Origin: CAWJPW01 sp963844845
GTDB taxonomy: Bacteria > Acidobacteriota > Thermoanaerobaculia > Thermoanaerobaculales > Sulfomarinibacteraceae
Length of the DNA stretch: 64,000 bases
Assembly: GCA_963844845.1 (NCBI GenBank)
Contig: CAWJPW010000003.1
Location: 62,001 to 126,000, forward strand
Reading direction: 5' to 3'
The notes below the pieces were generated by a model. The model did no database searches and had not been told where the DNA came from. It saw only the letters and a program-made list of their open reading frames with translations. The translations under genes were made by a program, and so were the position numbers. Positions 7,709 to 16,489 of this stretch are shown here, in pieces (position 1 is the stretch's first letter; each line of letters begins with the position of its first letter).

Positions 7709-9205
7709 ATGAACCAGCGGCGACAGGCCCAGCGGAAGGCGAGGCAGACCTGGTGGAGGGCGGGGGAGGACGAACCCCCCGCGAGTCCCCTGTTGACCCT
7801 TCATCTCTGGGGCCTCGAGGACCGGCGCCTGGACGCGGTGCTCACCGTCGCGGTGCTGGCCGTCCTCGTGGTGTCACGGGTGGCCGCGTTCCCGGCCACC
7901 ATCTGGGACCAGGACGAGGCCTACTTCACCGCCGCGGTGGTGCACTTCAACCCCCTCGCCAACCAGCCCCATCCACCGTGGTTCCCCCTCTGGATCCTCA
8001 TCGGCAAGGCGCTCGCACCGCTGCTGCGCGACCCGGCACGCGGGCTTCAGCTGGTGAGCGCCTTCGCCTCGGTCTGGATCGTCTTCCCCCTCACCGCGCT
8101 GTGGTCGGGGATGCTGCGGCGGCCCCTGGCGGCGGGTACCGCCGTCCTGTACTGCCTCGCGCCCGGGGTGTGGCTGCTCTCGGGACGGGCCTTCACCGAG
8201 CCCGCGGCCACGGCGCTGCTGGCTCTCGCGGCGGCGGCCTGGTTCGCCTGGGAGCATCGGTGGGCGCGGGTGCTGGGCTCCCTCGCCGCTGGTGCCTGCC
8301 TGCTGGTGCGGCCCCACTTCGTCGTCGCCCTCCTCCCGTTGCTGGTGCTCGCGCTGATCCGGCACGGTGGGCGGCGGGCGGCGGCGGAGATCGTGACCCC
8401 GGCCGCGCTGCTGGCCGTGGCGGGGTTCGGGTGGATGACGGCGGCGGCCGGCGGGCCGCGCCCGCTGCTGGCCGCCCTCGAGACCCACGCCGCGGTCCAC
8501 TTCACGCAGCTCGCGGGCTTCACACCCAGCTTTGGTGGCCTCGGGCTCAGTCGGGCGCTGGTGTTGCCGGCGGCGGCCGCCGTCTGGCTGGTGCTCGCCG
8601 CGGCGGGAGCCCTCGCGGCGTGGCGGCGCGCCCGCGGCACACTGGTCGTGGCGGCCGGGGTGCTGGTGCCGCTGGGGCTGCTGGTGGGCGCCGCCTCGGA
8701 CCCCGAGCACACCCGCTACTGGCTGCCCCTGCTGGCATTCTCGGCCGGTCTCGTGGTGCTGGGGCTGGTCCGGCTGGCGGGACGGTGGACCGCCGCGGCG
8801 CTGGTCGCGCTGGTGATCGCGAGCGTTGCAGCGGTGCTCCCGGCGCTGTCGCGCTACCACGACGAGCCGTCACCCGCCGTGGCCGCCACCCGGTTCGCGT
8901 TCGACCGGGCCCGGGCGAGCGGCAGCGTGGTGGTGGCCGACCGCTCGCTGGTCTCGTTCATCGCCATGGAACGGGCCGAGCGGCCGTTTCCGGGCTCGGT
9001 CATCCTCGACTCCCAGATCGAGCTGGGCGAGACGGTACCGCCGCCGCCCTTCGCCACCGTCTACCTCTGGGCCGAGGGGCGCCCGAGCCTGCTGGCGAGA
9101 GCGGACGCGGTGCGCCGCTTCGGCTGCGCGACGCCCCTGCTGCGTCGCCTGGAGCAGGAGCGGTTTCTCGACGTCGAGGTGGACACCGGCGCGGCACTGC
9201 GCTGA
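7709..9205 (+). CDS. Multi-pass membrane glycosyltransferase-like protein (GT-C / PMT-ArnT type)
   Basis: The 498-residue protein has a short basic N-terminus, about ten hydrophobic helices and a C-terminal soluble part from near residue 395. In the first periplasmic loop it reads 'FPATIWDQDEAYFTAAVV', an acidic D-x-D-E motif placed as in GT-C glycosyltransferases (the PMT/ArnT/GT39-GT83 group), which move sugars from polyprenyl phosphate to lipids or proteins outside the membrane. Later helices contain 'GRAFTEPAATALLALAAAAW' and 'RPHFVVALLPLLVLAL', typical of this fold. Donor and acceptor cannot be inferred. A short D-G-F-E remnant follows immediately downstream. Confidence 0.7.
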   Translation: MNQRRQAQRKARQTWWRAGEDEPPASPLLTLHLWGLEDRRLDAVLTVAVLAVLVVSRVAAFPATIWDQDEAYFTAAVVHFNPLANQPHPPWFPLWILIGKALAPLLRDPARGLQLVSAFASVWIVFPLTALWSGMLRRPLAAGTAVLYCLAPGVWLLSGRAFTEPAATALLALAAAAWFAWEHRWARVLGSLAAGACLLVRPHFVVALLPLLVLALIRHGGRRAAAEIVTPAALLAVAGFGWMTAAAGGPRPLLAALETHAAVHFTQLAGFTPSFGGLGLSRALVLPAAAAVWLVLAAAGALAAWRRARGTLVVAAGVLVPLGLLVGAASDPEHTRYWLPLLAFSAGLVVLGLVRLAGRWTAAALVALVIASVAAVLPALSRYHDEPSPAVAATRFAFDRARASGSVVVADRSLVSFIAMERAERPFPGSVILDSQIELGETVPPPPFATVYLWAEGRPSLLARADAVRRFGCATPLLRRLEQERFLDVEVDTGAALR

Positions 9206-9208
9206 GAG

Positions 9209-9322
9209 GTGACGCCCGTGGACCAGGGCATCGTGCACCTGCTCCACGGCGGCGACGCCTTCATCTTCGGCGACGGGTTCGAGTTCGGGGGGGTGGCCCA
9301 CTGGAGCGGGGCGGTTCCCTGA
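9209..9322 (+). pseudogene. 37-codon remnant or mini-gene ending in a DGFE motif
   Basis: Starting 3 bases after the glycosyltransferase stop, a GTG-led frame reads V-T-P-V-D-Q-G-I-V-H-L-L-H-G-G and then 'AFIFGDGFEFGGVAHWSGAV', then stops. The second part is the D-G-F-E...W-S tail found at the ends of exported proteins in this window (6108-7406 and 55921-56660). It has no signal peptide and no body, so it is either the last piece of a lost secreted-protein gene or a very short peptide. Confidence 0.45.
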
Positions 9323-9332
9323 GCGGGACAGA

Positions 9333-9374
9333 AGCGCCCGGCCGATGGCGTCAGACACGCCGGGCAGCGGCGCT
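9333..9374. terminator. Nested hairpin between convergent genes
   Basis: AGCGCC (9333-9338) pairs with GGCGCT (9369-9374), and inside it GGCGT-CAGAC-ACGCC forms a second stem. It sits exactly between a plus-strand stop (9322) and a minus-strand stop (9375), so it could serve both. There is no strong T-run. Confidence 0.4.
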
Positions 9375-9917
9375 CTACTTGCCGGATGGATTCACTCGAC
9401 CGACGCGGCCCCGGCGGCCCTCGCGCATGCCGAGGCCGCCCTGGATCAACGGCCGGCGCAGGAGGGCCGGGTGCTCGGCGTCGAGCTTCGTGCGCTGCTC
9501 CGGTGTGAGCGTGCGCGCCACCGCGATGGCGAGATCCCCTTCGGAGCGAGACATGGAGGCGAAGATCTGCGCCGCGTCCTCGGCCGTCCTGTCGGCGGCC
9601 TTCCAGTCACCTACGGCGAGCTCCTCGCCGAGCTGACGACGGGTGACGAAATACGCGCGGGCCGCTTCGCGGCGAGTGTTCAGGTGGGCGACCAGCGCCG
9701 CGTCCATCTGCTGGCGCTGCGCCTCGCTCAGCTGCAGCGCTGCGACGTACGTCGGCCGGTTCCACCAGGCGCGTGCGGCGAGGGTCGCCGCGTCCGGCGC
9801 GGTGCTCGGGGCCGTGGTCGGCGCCGGCGGCGGCGTGGCGTCGTTGGCGCCGGGAGAGCCGGCGCCGAGGATGAGCGCGAGCGCGAGGATGGCGAGGACA
9901 CGGGTGCGAGCCGGCAC
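9375..9917 (-). CDS. Spy/CpxP-like periplasmic protein
   Basis: I choose the GTG at 9917 because GGAGG lies 6 bases upstream and the reading from it is a signal peptide ('ARTRVLAILALALILGAGSPG'), while longer versions add Arg-rich sequence. The 180-residue protein then has a Pro/Thr/Ala linker and a helical domain with 'LQLSEAQRQQMDAALVAHLN' and 'ARTLTPEQRTKLD', two L-T/S-x-x-Q-R motifs as in the LTxxQ repeats of Spy/CpxP/ZraP. These periplasmic proteins act as chaperones or sense envelope and metal stress. The similarity is short, so the family call is moderate. The gene is divergent from the sulfatase-TPR gene, 81 bases apart. Confidence 0.6.
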   Translation of the reverse strand: MPARTRVLAILALALILGAGSPGANDATPPPAPTTAPSTAPDAATLAARAWWNRPTYVAALQLSEAQRQQMDAALVAHLNTRREAARAYFVTRRQLGEELAVGDWKAADRTAEDAAQIFASMSRSEGDLAIAVARTLTPEQRTKLDAEHPALLRRPLIQGGLGMREGRRGRVGRVNPSGK

Positions 9918-9998
9918 GGAAACCTCCGGGGGGTCGTCTGCAGTCGTTGTACCATGGGACCCCTTCGATGTCTCGAGAGAGTGCCCAGGAGAGCAGCC

Positions 9999-12839
9999 AT
10001 GTCGCGACCTCGATCGTCTCTCCCTGCCATGCTCCGCGCCGGGGCATGGCTCGCCATTGCCGCCGGGCTCGTGCTCGGAGGCTGGGCGATATGGCGCGGC
10101 ACCCGCCCCGGCGTCACGGTTCCGCACCCCATCCCGCGGCACCATCGCCCGGTCGTTCTGGTCACCCTCGACACCACCCGTGCCGATCACCTGGGAGCCT
10201 ACGGGTACGAGGGCGCCGCGACTCCGAACCTCGACCGGCTCGCCGCGGAAGGGGTGCTCTTCGAGAACGCCTTCTCGGTGGCGCCGATCACGCTGGTCGC
10301 CCACACCAGCATCCTCAGCGGCCTCGAGCCGCCAGCCCACGGCGTGCGGAACAACGGCATCCACTACGTGCCCGACAGCGTCGACACGTTGGCGGAGCGG
10401 CTCGGGCGGGCGGGCTACGCCACCGGCGCGTTCGTGTCGGCGGCGGTCCTAGAGAAGCGCTACAACCTGACCCAGGGGTTCGATGTCTACGACGACGACC
10501 TCTCCGCGGGGCGCGAGCGGCACCCGCGCATGGTGGCCGACCGGCCGGCGAACGCGACCATAGACGACGCCCTGGCCTGGCTCGATAAGCTGCCCGCCGA
10601 CCAGCCCTTCTTCCTCTGGGTGCACCTCTACGATCCCCACGCCCCGTACTCGCCGCCGCCCCCGTGGCGTGACGAGTTCCAGGGCCGTCTCTACGACGGC
10701 GAGATCGCCTTTCTCGACAGCCAGCTCCCTCGCGTGCTGGGCCATCCCAGAATCGCCGGGAACGCCGTGGTGAGCGTGATCGGGGACCACGGCGAGAGCC
10801 TGGGTGAGCACGGCGAGATGACCCACGCCCTGCTGGCCTACGACGCCACCCTGCACGTGCCGTGGATCCTCCGCGTGCCGGGGGGGCCCGCGGGGCTGCG
10901 GTGCGCTCAGACCGTGGGCCAGATCGACCTGGTCCCCACCGTTCTCGATCTCCTCGGCCTGCTCGACCGCTCCGAGCTGCGCCGGGCCGGCTCCGCCGCC
11001 GGCGCCGGACCGCTGGCCGGTGTCAGCCTCGTCCCGCTTCTGGAGGGGCGGCCGGGCGGCGGCGTGCCGCCCGAGCGCGAGCTCTACTCCGAGACCTTCC
11101 TGCCCTACTACACCTACGGCTGGGCCCGGCTCCGGGTGCTCAGGAAGGGGCGGATGAAGTGGGTCGAAGCGCCAACCCCGGAGCTCTACGACACGGTCCG
11201 GGACCCCCACGAGCTCGCCAACCTCGCAGGCCAGGAGCCGGGGCTCGCCCACGACCTCGGGCGCGACCTGACGGCGCGGGTGGCGGCGCTGGGCGACGGC
11301 GACGACGGCGTCGGGGCGCGCGAGAGCGTGCTCGCCATCGACAGCGAGGCGCGCGAGCGGCTGCGCAGCCTAGGGTACCTGTCGGTGGGCAGCGGGTCTC
11401 CGGACCGCGAGACCCGGGCGGCCCGGCCCGATCCCAAGGACCTCATCGACCTGCATGTCGGCCTCGAGCGGGCGCGGACGCTGGCCGACGACCGGCTCTT
11501 CCCGGCCGCAGCGCGGCAGCTCGAGCAGGTGCTGCGGCGGGACCCGACCAACCTCGCGGCGCTCACCGACCTTGCCGACGCCCTGGTCGAGATGGGCGAG
11601 CTCGACCAGGCGCAGGAGGTCGCGGAGCGGGCGCTGGCCCTGGACCCCGGCTATCCGCGGCTCCACCTCCAGATGGCCGCCATCGAGGGACGCCGCGGGA
11701 ACCTCGAGAAGGCGCTCGAGCTCACCGACGGCGCCCTCGCGCTCGATCCTCGCCTGCTCGAGGGCAGGATGCGCAAGGCGCTCCTGCTCACACGGCTGGG
11801 ACAAAGCCACGAGGCCGCGGAGGTGCTCGAGGCCGCCCTCCGGGACGAGCCCGACTCGCCGCCCCTCAACGTGCTCTACGCTCGCCTGGTGGAGCTGCCG
11901 CGCGATCCCGGCGCGGCCGAGACGCGCATCCGGGCGGCGCTCGAGCGGGATCCGTTCCTCGCCTCGGCCTGGCAGGCGCTCGGTGAGATCCTGCAGGCCA
12001 CCGGGCGGCCCGACGAGGCCGTCGCCGTCTGGCGCCAGGGCCTGCAGCGCGCCCCCGACCGGGCTGACCTCCACGCCGACCTCGGCACCGCGCTGGCTCG
12101 GCGCCACGCCGGCGCCGAGGCCGGCGTCCACCTGCGCGAGGCGCTGCGTCTGAGCCCGGACCCGCGCCCCGACCTGTACGTCACTCTGGGAGCGTGGCTC
12201 GCCGACCGAGGTCGCTTCAAGGAGGCGGAGGTCGAGTACGAGCGCGCGCTCGCCGACGCTCCCGACCACCCCGGCGCCCGCAACAACCGCGCGGTCGCCT
12301 TCTACCGCACCGGCCGGCTCGACGAGGCCGAGCACGAGTGGCGCGAGCTCGTCGACCGATATCCCCGCAACGCCGACGCCCACAACAACCTGGCGGCGCT
12401 CGCGCTGGGTCGGAGCGACTTCGCGGGTGCGGCCCGCGACGCCGAGCGGGCGGTGAAGCTCACGCCCCGCATGGCCGAAGCGTGGAACAACCTCGGCCTC
12501 GCCCGCGTCGGTCTCGGCGACGACCGCGCGGCGCGAACCTGCTTCGAGCGCGCGCTCGCGCTGGCCCCCGACTACTGGCAGGCGCGCCTCAACCTGGGCA
12601 AGCTCCTGCACCGGACCGGCCAGGCGCGACGCGCCGCCGAGGTGTTGGAGGCGCTCATCCAGCAGGCGCCGGACCTGGCTGAGGCGCACCTGGAGCTGGG
12701 TGAGCTCTACGCCGGGCCGCTGAACGACTCCGTGAGCGCCCGGGCCCATCTCAACGCCTTCCTCCGGCGCGCGCCGCGGGACGAACGGGCGAAAGCGGTC
12801 CGAAAGCAGCTCGCGGGATTGCCGGCACTGGAAGAGTGA
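9999..12839 (+). CDS. Membrane-anchored sulfatase/phosphatase-fold hydrolase fused to TPR repeats
   Basis: The start at 9999 follows GGAGAG; a longer open frame upstream is in low-complexity sequence. The 946-residue protein has one N-terminal membrane segment (~residues 10-30), an alkaline-phosphatase-superfamily sulfatase domain (~48-430) and about a dozen TPR units (~477-935). Metal-site motifs are seen: 'VVLVTLDTTRADHLGAYGY' at the start and 'VSVIGDHGESLGEHGEMTHA' later. The C/S-x-P-x-R site that is converted to formylglycine in true sulfatases is absent: the matching region reads 'APITLVAHTSILSGLEPPAH'. The enzyme may therefore use a Thr or Ser nucleophile, like phospho- or lipoteichoic-type transferases of the same fold. 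The TPRs would dock a partner outside the membrane. Confidence 0.8.
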   Translation: MSRPRSSLPAMLRAGAWLAIAAGLVLGGWAIWRGTRPGVTVPHPIPRHHRPVVLVTLDTTRADHLGAYGYEGAATPNLDRLAAEGVLFENAFSVAPITLVAHTSILSGLEPPAHGVRNNGIHYVPDSVDTLAERLGRAGYATGAFVSAAVLEKRYNLTQGFDVYDDDLSAGRERHPRMVADRPANATIDDALAWLDKLPADQPFFLWVHLYDPHAPYSPPPPWRDEFQGRLYDGEIAFLDSQLPRVLGHPRIAGNAVVSVIGDHGESLGEHGEMTHALLAYDATLHVPWILRVPGGPAGLRCAQTVGQIDLVPTVLDLLGLLDRSELRRAGSAAGAGPLAGVSLVPLLEGRPGGGVPPERELYSETFLPYYTYGWARLRVLRKGRMKWVEAPTPELYDTVRDPHELANLAGQEPGLAHDLGRDLTARVAALGDGDDGVGARESVLAIDSEARERLRSLGYLSVGSGSPDRETRAARPDPKDLIDLHVGLERARTLADDRLFPAAARQLEQVLRRDPTNLAALTDLADALVEMGELDQAQEVAERALALDPGYPRLHLQMAAIEGRRGNLEKALELTDGALALDPRLLEGRMRKALLLTRLGQSHEAAEVLEAALRDEPDSPPLNVLYARLVELPRDPGAAETRIRAALERDPFLASAWQALGEILQATGRPDEAVAVWRQGLQRAPDRADLHADLGTALARRHAGAEAGVHLREALRLSPDPRPDLYVTLGAWLADRGRFKEAEVEYERALADAPDHPGARNNRAVAFYRTGRLDEAEHEWRELVDRYPRNADAHNNLAALALGRSDFAGAARDAERAVKLTPRMAEAWNNLGLARVGLGDDRAARTCFERALALAPDYWQARLNLGKLLHRTGQARRAAEVLEALIQQAPDLAEAHLELGELYAGPLNDSVSARAHLNAFLRRAPRDERAKAVRKQLAGLPALEE

Positions 12840-13059
12840 GGTACGATTCGGTTCGTATCTTGAGATTCGTTCATTTGAAACGGAGAGATCTTGGAGCTTG
12901 GCGATCGTCGCCCAGCCGCCCGCCGGGACGCGCACGGCGCTGATCCGATCGGCCGGAACCCATTGGGGTTCGCGTCGGCAGCGCCGAAGCGGGCCTGGAC
13001 GGCTGCGATATGATGAGGAGGTCGAACCGAGCTTCCAGGACCTGACGGTGGGAGGAGAG

Positions 13060-13803
13060 ATGAGTCCGAGCAAGCGGTCTGGGCACGTGTCGCAGTTTCC
13101 GTTCGCACTGGTGCTCGCGCTGGTGTGCGCCGGTCTGGTCCTGCTCGCTCCGACTCCCGTCCTCGCCCAGGAGGGGCCTCCCCTTGCGGGCGCTGTGGGC
13201 ATCAAGGTGACGCCCACCGATGTCCGCCCCCAGACCCTCGAGGCGGACTTCGACCTCACCTGGTACACGCGGGTGGGTCCCTATCCCAGCACGGTTGCAG
13301 GGACCCCCCTCATCGGGCTGCCGGCCCTCGACTACGGCGACGGCAGCACCGTGCCCACGACGACCCTGGTGCTGGCCTCCAGCGGAGGCGGCCCGGGCGG
13401 TAGCAACGTCTACCGCAATCTCGCGTCGTTCACCCACACCTACCCGTCGGCCGGGTCGTTCACGGCACGAGCGGCGAGCTTCTGCACCTTCTGTGTCCGC
13501 TCGCAGTACGTGCTCTTTCCGCCCGGTTCGCCCGTCCCACAGACGTTCACGGGGAGCATTAACTACATACCGACCACCGTGGTCGGAAACCTCGCGGCCA
13601 AGTACTCGGGGAGCGACACCGTCTACTTTTCCTTCCTCGCGACCTCGGTCCATTACCGTTACACCTACTACGCCGGTGTCAGCAACACCGCGCAGGTGAT
13701 CCTGCAGCAGGCCGAGGCCATCCCGGCGGCGTCGCCGTGGGGCCTGGCGATCCTGAGCGGGCTGCTGCTGCTCGCCGGCGTGGCGATCCTGCGCCTGACC
13801 TGA
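13060..13803 (+). CDS. Exported protein with IPTL-CTERM-like anchor
   Basis: The ATG at 13060 is preceded by GGGAGGAGAG. The 247-residue protein has a signal peptide (to about residue 36, '...LLAPTPVLAQEG'), then a beta-rich body containing 'YGDGSTV' and 'ASFTHTYPSAGSFTARA', the G-D-G-S...H-x-Y-x-x-x-G-x-F/Y pattern of PKD-like domains. It ends 'EAIPAASPWGLAILSG' then a hydrophobic helix and a basic end, close to the IPTL-CTERM pattern (I-P-T-L-S-E-W-G, TM helix). Proteins with this tail are exported and anchored or processed by a rhombosortase/exosortase-like system. No such sorting enzyme is encoded in the window. Biological role unknown. Confidence 0.65.
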   Translation: MSPSKRSGHVSQFPFALVLALVCAGLVLLAPTPVLAQEGPPLAGAVGIKVTPTDVRPQTLEADFDLTWYTRVGPYPSTVAGTPLIGLPALDYGDGSTVPTTTLVLASSGGGPGGSNVYRNLASFTHTYPSAGSFTARAASFCTFCVRSQYVLFPPGSPVPQTFTGSINYIPTTVVGNLAAKYSGSDTVYFSFLATSVHYRYTYYAGVSNTAQVILQQAEAIPAASPWGLAILSGLLLLAGVAILRLT

Positions 13804-13947
13804 TCCGTCCCATCGCGCCAGACATCCGCAGGGGTCGCGAACGCAACCACCGCCGAGGTGATTGTGTCGACGGGGCGCCGCCGCCTGCGGGTCGCGGGGT
13901 GTTGGCGGAGGTGCGGTCCCGAGCGACGCTGCAGGACGGAGGTGGTC

Positions 13948-14421
13948 TTGGGATTTCCTTCTGAGCTCGTGGCGGCGCTGCGGCCCCGGTATCGGCTGGA
14001 GTGGCATGGGATTCATGGCTGGTCGCACTGGGTGCGGGTGGGCGAGAACGGTCTGCGGCTCGCCGCCCTCACCGGGGCGGATCCGGCGGTGGTGGCGGCG
14101 TTCGCCCTGGTGCACGACATCGAGCGGTGCAACGACGACTTCGACCCCGGGCACGGACCGCGGGCGGCGCTGGTGGTGGACGAGCTGGGCCCCGAGCTGC
14201 TGCCCCTGGGCGAGACCCAGCGTGAGCTTCTGCGCGTCGCCTGCCGGCTTCACACCGACGGGCTCACCGAGGGCGAGGTGACGGTGCAGACTTGCTGGGA
14301 TGCCGACCGCCTCGACCTCGGGCGGGTGGGCATCCGGCCCCACCCCGAGCGGCTCTGTACCACGGCGGCACGGAGCCCCGAGCTCCTCGCCTGGGCCTGG
14401 CGGCGGAGCCTGGACGGGTAG
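13948..14421 (+). CDS. HD-domain-like uncharacterised hydrolase
   Basis: The 157-residue product contains 'WHGIHGWSHWVRVGENGLRL', 'VAAFALVHDIERCNDDFDPG' and 'CRLHTDGLTEGEVTVQTCWD' followed by ADRLDLGRVGI. The ordered H...HD...H...D series is that of a metal-dependent HD phosphohydrolase, though the spacing is its own. A conserved family of such small proteins exists without a known substrate. The start is uncertain: I take TTG at 13948, 5 bases after GGAGG; GTG at 13942 is in frame but would overlap that site, and the extra N-terminal sequence further upstream is Arg/Cys-rich and not convincing. Confidence 0.6.
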   Translation: MGFPSELVAALRPRYRLEWHGIHGWSHWVRVGENGLRLAALTGADPAVVAAFALVHDIERCNDDFDPGHGPRAALVVDELGPELLPLGETQRELLRVACRLHTDGLTEGEVTVQTCWDADRLDLGRVGIRPHPERLCTTAARSPELLAWAWRRSLDG

Positions 14422-14434
14422 CTTCTCGGCAGCC

Positions 14435-14454
14435 CTACCGCGAAGCCTCGGTAG
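14435..14454. terminator. Hairpin between convergent genes
   Basis: CTACCG (14435-14440), 8-base loop, CGGTAG (14449-14454). It lies 14 bases after the HD-like gene and 45 bases beyond the end of the diguanylate cyclase gene on the other strand. No T-run, so weak evidence. Confidence 0.3.
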
Positions 14455-14498
14455 CCGTCGGGTGTCGCGTCGACCCGGCCGAGCCGAGCGGGTGCAGC

Positions 14499-16370
14499 TC
14501 AGGGCACGACGGTGTTGCGGCCGGCCGCCTTGCCGCGGTACAGGGCGGCGTCGGCGCGCTGGAGGCAGCCGTCGGCGTCGTCGTCGCCGCGGCCTAGGGT
14601 GAGGCCCACGGTGACGGTGGTGGCGCGCCCCGGCTCGCCGACGCCCAGGTCACTGGCGGCGATCTTCTCGCGGAGCGACTCGCACAGCCGGCGGGCGCCG
14701 TCGATGCCGGTCTCGGGCAGCACCAGGAGGAACTCGTCGCCGCCCCAGCGCCCGACCACGTCCTGGGCGCGGACCGACGCCCGCAGCAGGTGAGCTACCG
14801 CCGTCAGCACCCGGTCGCCGGTCTGGTGGCCGTGGGCGTCGTTGAGGCTCTTGAACTCGTCCAGGTCGACCAGCGCGACCGTGAACCCCCGCTCGCTACG
14901 GGCCGCTCGCTGGAGCTCACGCTCGAGCTCGGGTACCAGCCCGCGCCGGTTGGGCAGACCGGTGAGGTCGTCGGTGCGCGACAGCTCGTCCACCCGGGCG
15001 TAGGCCTGCTGGAGCAGCGCGTTGGCATCGCGGATCTCGCTGGCCGAGCGGCTGCGCTGGCGGGAGCGGGTGACCAGCAGTCCGATGAGCACGCCGGCGA
15101 GGCCCAGCATGCCCAGCAGGGCCGTGCGGGTGAGGCGGTCGGCGCGGCGCTGACGGTGCAGCAGCTCGAGCTCGAGCTCACTCCGCTCGGACCGCCGCAC
15201 CGCCTCGAGCCGCTCGATCTCGGCCAGGCGGGTGGCGTCGAGGAGCTGGCGGTCGAGGTCGTGCGCGCGGCGGAGGGCGGCGAGGGCGGCGGTGGGATCG
15301 CCCAGCGCCTCGTGGGCGTCGGCGAGCTCGGAGTGGACGTCGCGCTGCAGGGCGATGTCGTCGAGGGCTTCGGCGAGCGGGAGCGCGGTCTCGAGGGCGG
15401 CCGCTGCGGCCGTGGGATGCCCCAGGCGCACCTCGGCCTCGCCGATCTTGAGGAGGGCGTGCACCTGGCTGCGCGGGCGGTCGCTGGCGCGGGCGAGGTC
15501 AAGCGCCGCGCGGCAGCGGGTGAGCGCGTCCTCGGTGCGGCCCATGGCGAGGAGGGCGCCGCACGAGTTGATCCACGACATGGTGCGCAGCGAGTCGTTC
15601 CCGAGGCGGTCGGCCGCGGCCTCGGCCGCCGCGAAGCTGGCCAGCGCCTCGTCGTAGCGCTCCAGCTCCTGGTAGATGTTGCCGAGGTTGAGGGTTGCGC
15701 CGGCGACGCCGCCGTCGTAGCCGAGCTCGGCATAGGCGTCGCGGGCCCGCCCGTAGTACTCCAGGGCCTTGTCGCGGTCGTCGACCTTGTCGAAGACGTT
15801 GCCGATGACGACGTCGAGGTGGGCGATGCGGAGACGGCTGTCGCGGTCGTCGCGGCGCTGGTACCAGGCGACGGCGTCCAGGTAGCGCTCGAGCGCGGTG
15901 TCGTAGCGGCCGAGACGGTAGAGGCCGTCACCCAGCGCGCGGGCGATCACACCGTCCTGGGAGGTGTTGCCGGTGTCGCGGGCCAGCGCCCGCGCCTCCT
16001 CGAGGCGGGCGATGGCGTCGGCGGGCCGGTCGGCCTTGAGGGCGACGCGGCCGAGTGTGGTGAGGGCCTCGAGCTCGCTGCTTGCGTCGCCGTGCTTACG
16101 GGCGAGCTGGAGGGCACGGCCGGCGAGCGTCGTGGCAGCGCCGGGGTCGCTGTCGGCGAGCGTTTCGGCGTGGCTGAGCAGACCCGCCACGCCGCCGTCG
16201 GCGGACTCCGGCGCGACCGGCATGCCGGGCGTCGCGCACAGCGTTGCCGCGAGCGTCAGCAGCAGCACCTGGCCGCTTCGCCGCGGTCGCCGCACCGGCC
16301 ACGAAGGGGAAGGTCGGGACGTGGTGAGCCTCCCGGATGACGGTCTTCGACGGCTCTCGACTCTCACCAT
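14499..16370 (-). CDS. TPR-GGDEF diguanylate cyclase
   Basis: The 623-residue protein starts with a basic leader and hydrophobic segment (secretion or membrane entry), then about eight TPR units (~60-390, e.g. 'GVAGATLNLGNIYQELERYD'), a coiled region, one membrane helix (~410-432, 'RTALLGMLGLAGVLIGLLV') and a GGDEF domain (~460-620). The active-site sequence 'VVGRWGGDEFLLVLPETG' is intact, as are 'DDLTGLPNRRGL' and 'VDLDEFKSLNDAHGH', so it should make cyclic di-GMP from two GTP. I see no RxxD product-inhibition site immediately before the GGDEF motif. The TPRs probably face the periplasm and receive a protein or peptide signal. Start ATG 16370 is chosen over a GTG at 16397; both are plausible. 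Confidence 0.88.
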   Translation of the reverse strand: MVRVESRRRPSSGRLTTSRPSPSWPVRRPRRSGQVLLLTLAATLCATPGMPVAPESADGGVAGLLSHAETLADSDPGAATTLAGRALQLARKHGDASSELEALTTLGRVALKADRPADAIARLEEARALARDTGNTSQDGVIARALGDGLYRLGRYDTALERYLDAVAWYQRRDDRDSRLRIAHLDVVIGNVFDKVDDRDKALEYYGRARDAYAELGYDGGVAGATLNLGNIYQELERYDEALASFAAAEAAADRLGNDSLRTMSWINSCGALLAMGRTEDALTRCRAALDLARASDRPRSQVHALLKIGEAEVRLGHPTAAAAALETALPLAEALDDIALQRDVHSELADAHEALGDPTAALAALRRAHDLDRQLLDATRLAEIERLEAVRRSERSELELELLHRQRRADRLTRTALLGMLGLAGVLIGLLVTRSRQRSRSASEIRDANALLQQAYARVDELSRTDDLTGLPNRRGLVPELERELQRAARSERGFTVALVDLDEFKSLNDAHGHQTGDRVLTAVAHLLRASVRAQDVVGRWGGDEFLLVLPETGIDGARRLCESLREKIAASDLGVGEPGRATTVTVGLTLGRGDDDADGCLQRADAALYRGKAAGRNTVVP

Positions 16371-16489
16371 TGTACGGCGTGAGCGGCGGAGGACCACGAG
16401 GCCGCGGCAGTGCCGGCGGGAGGCGGGCGCCGGCCGCGGGGCCCATCGCCGGCGCTCCTCATCCGCGGTCGGACTGTGGTGGCAATCGT

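Noticed and set aside
7057..9636. 859-codon plus-strand frame
   Set aside because: Runs out of frame across the beta-helix gene, the intergenic region and the glycosyltransferase gene; no recognisable domain.
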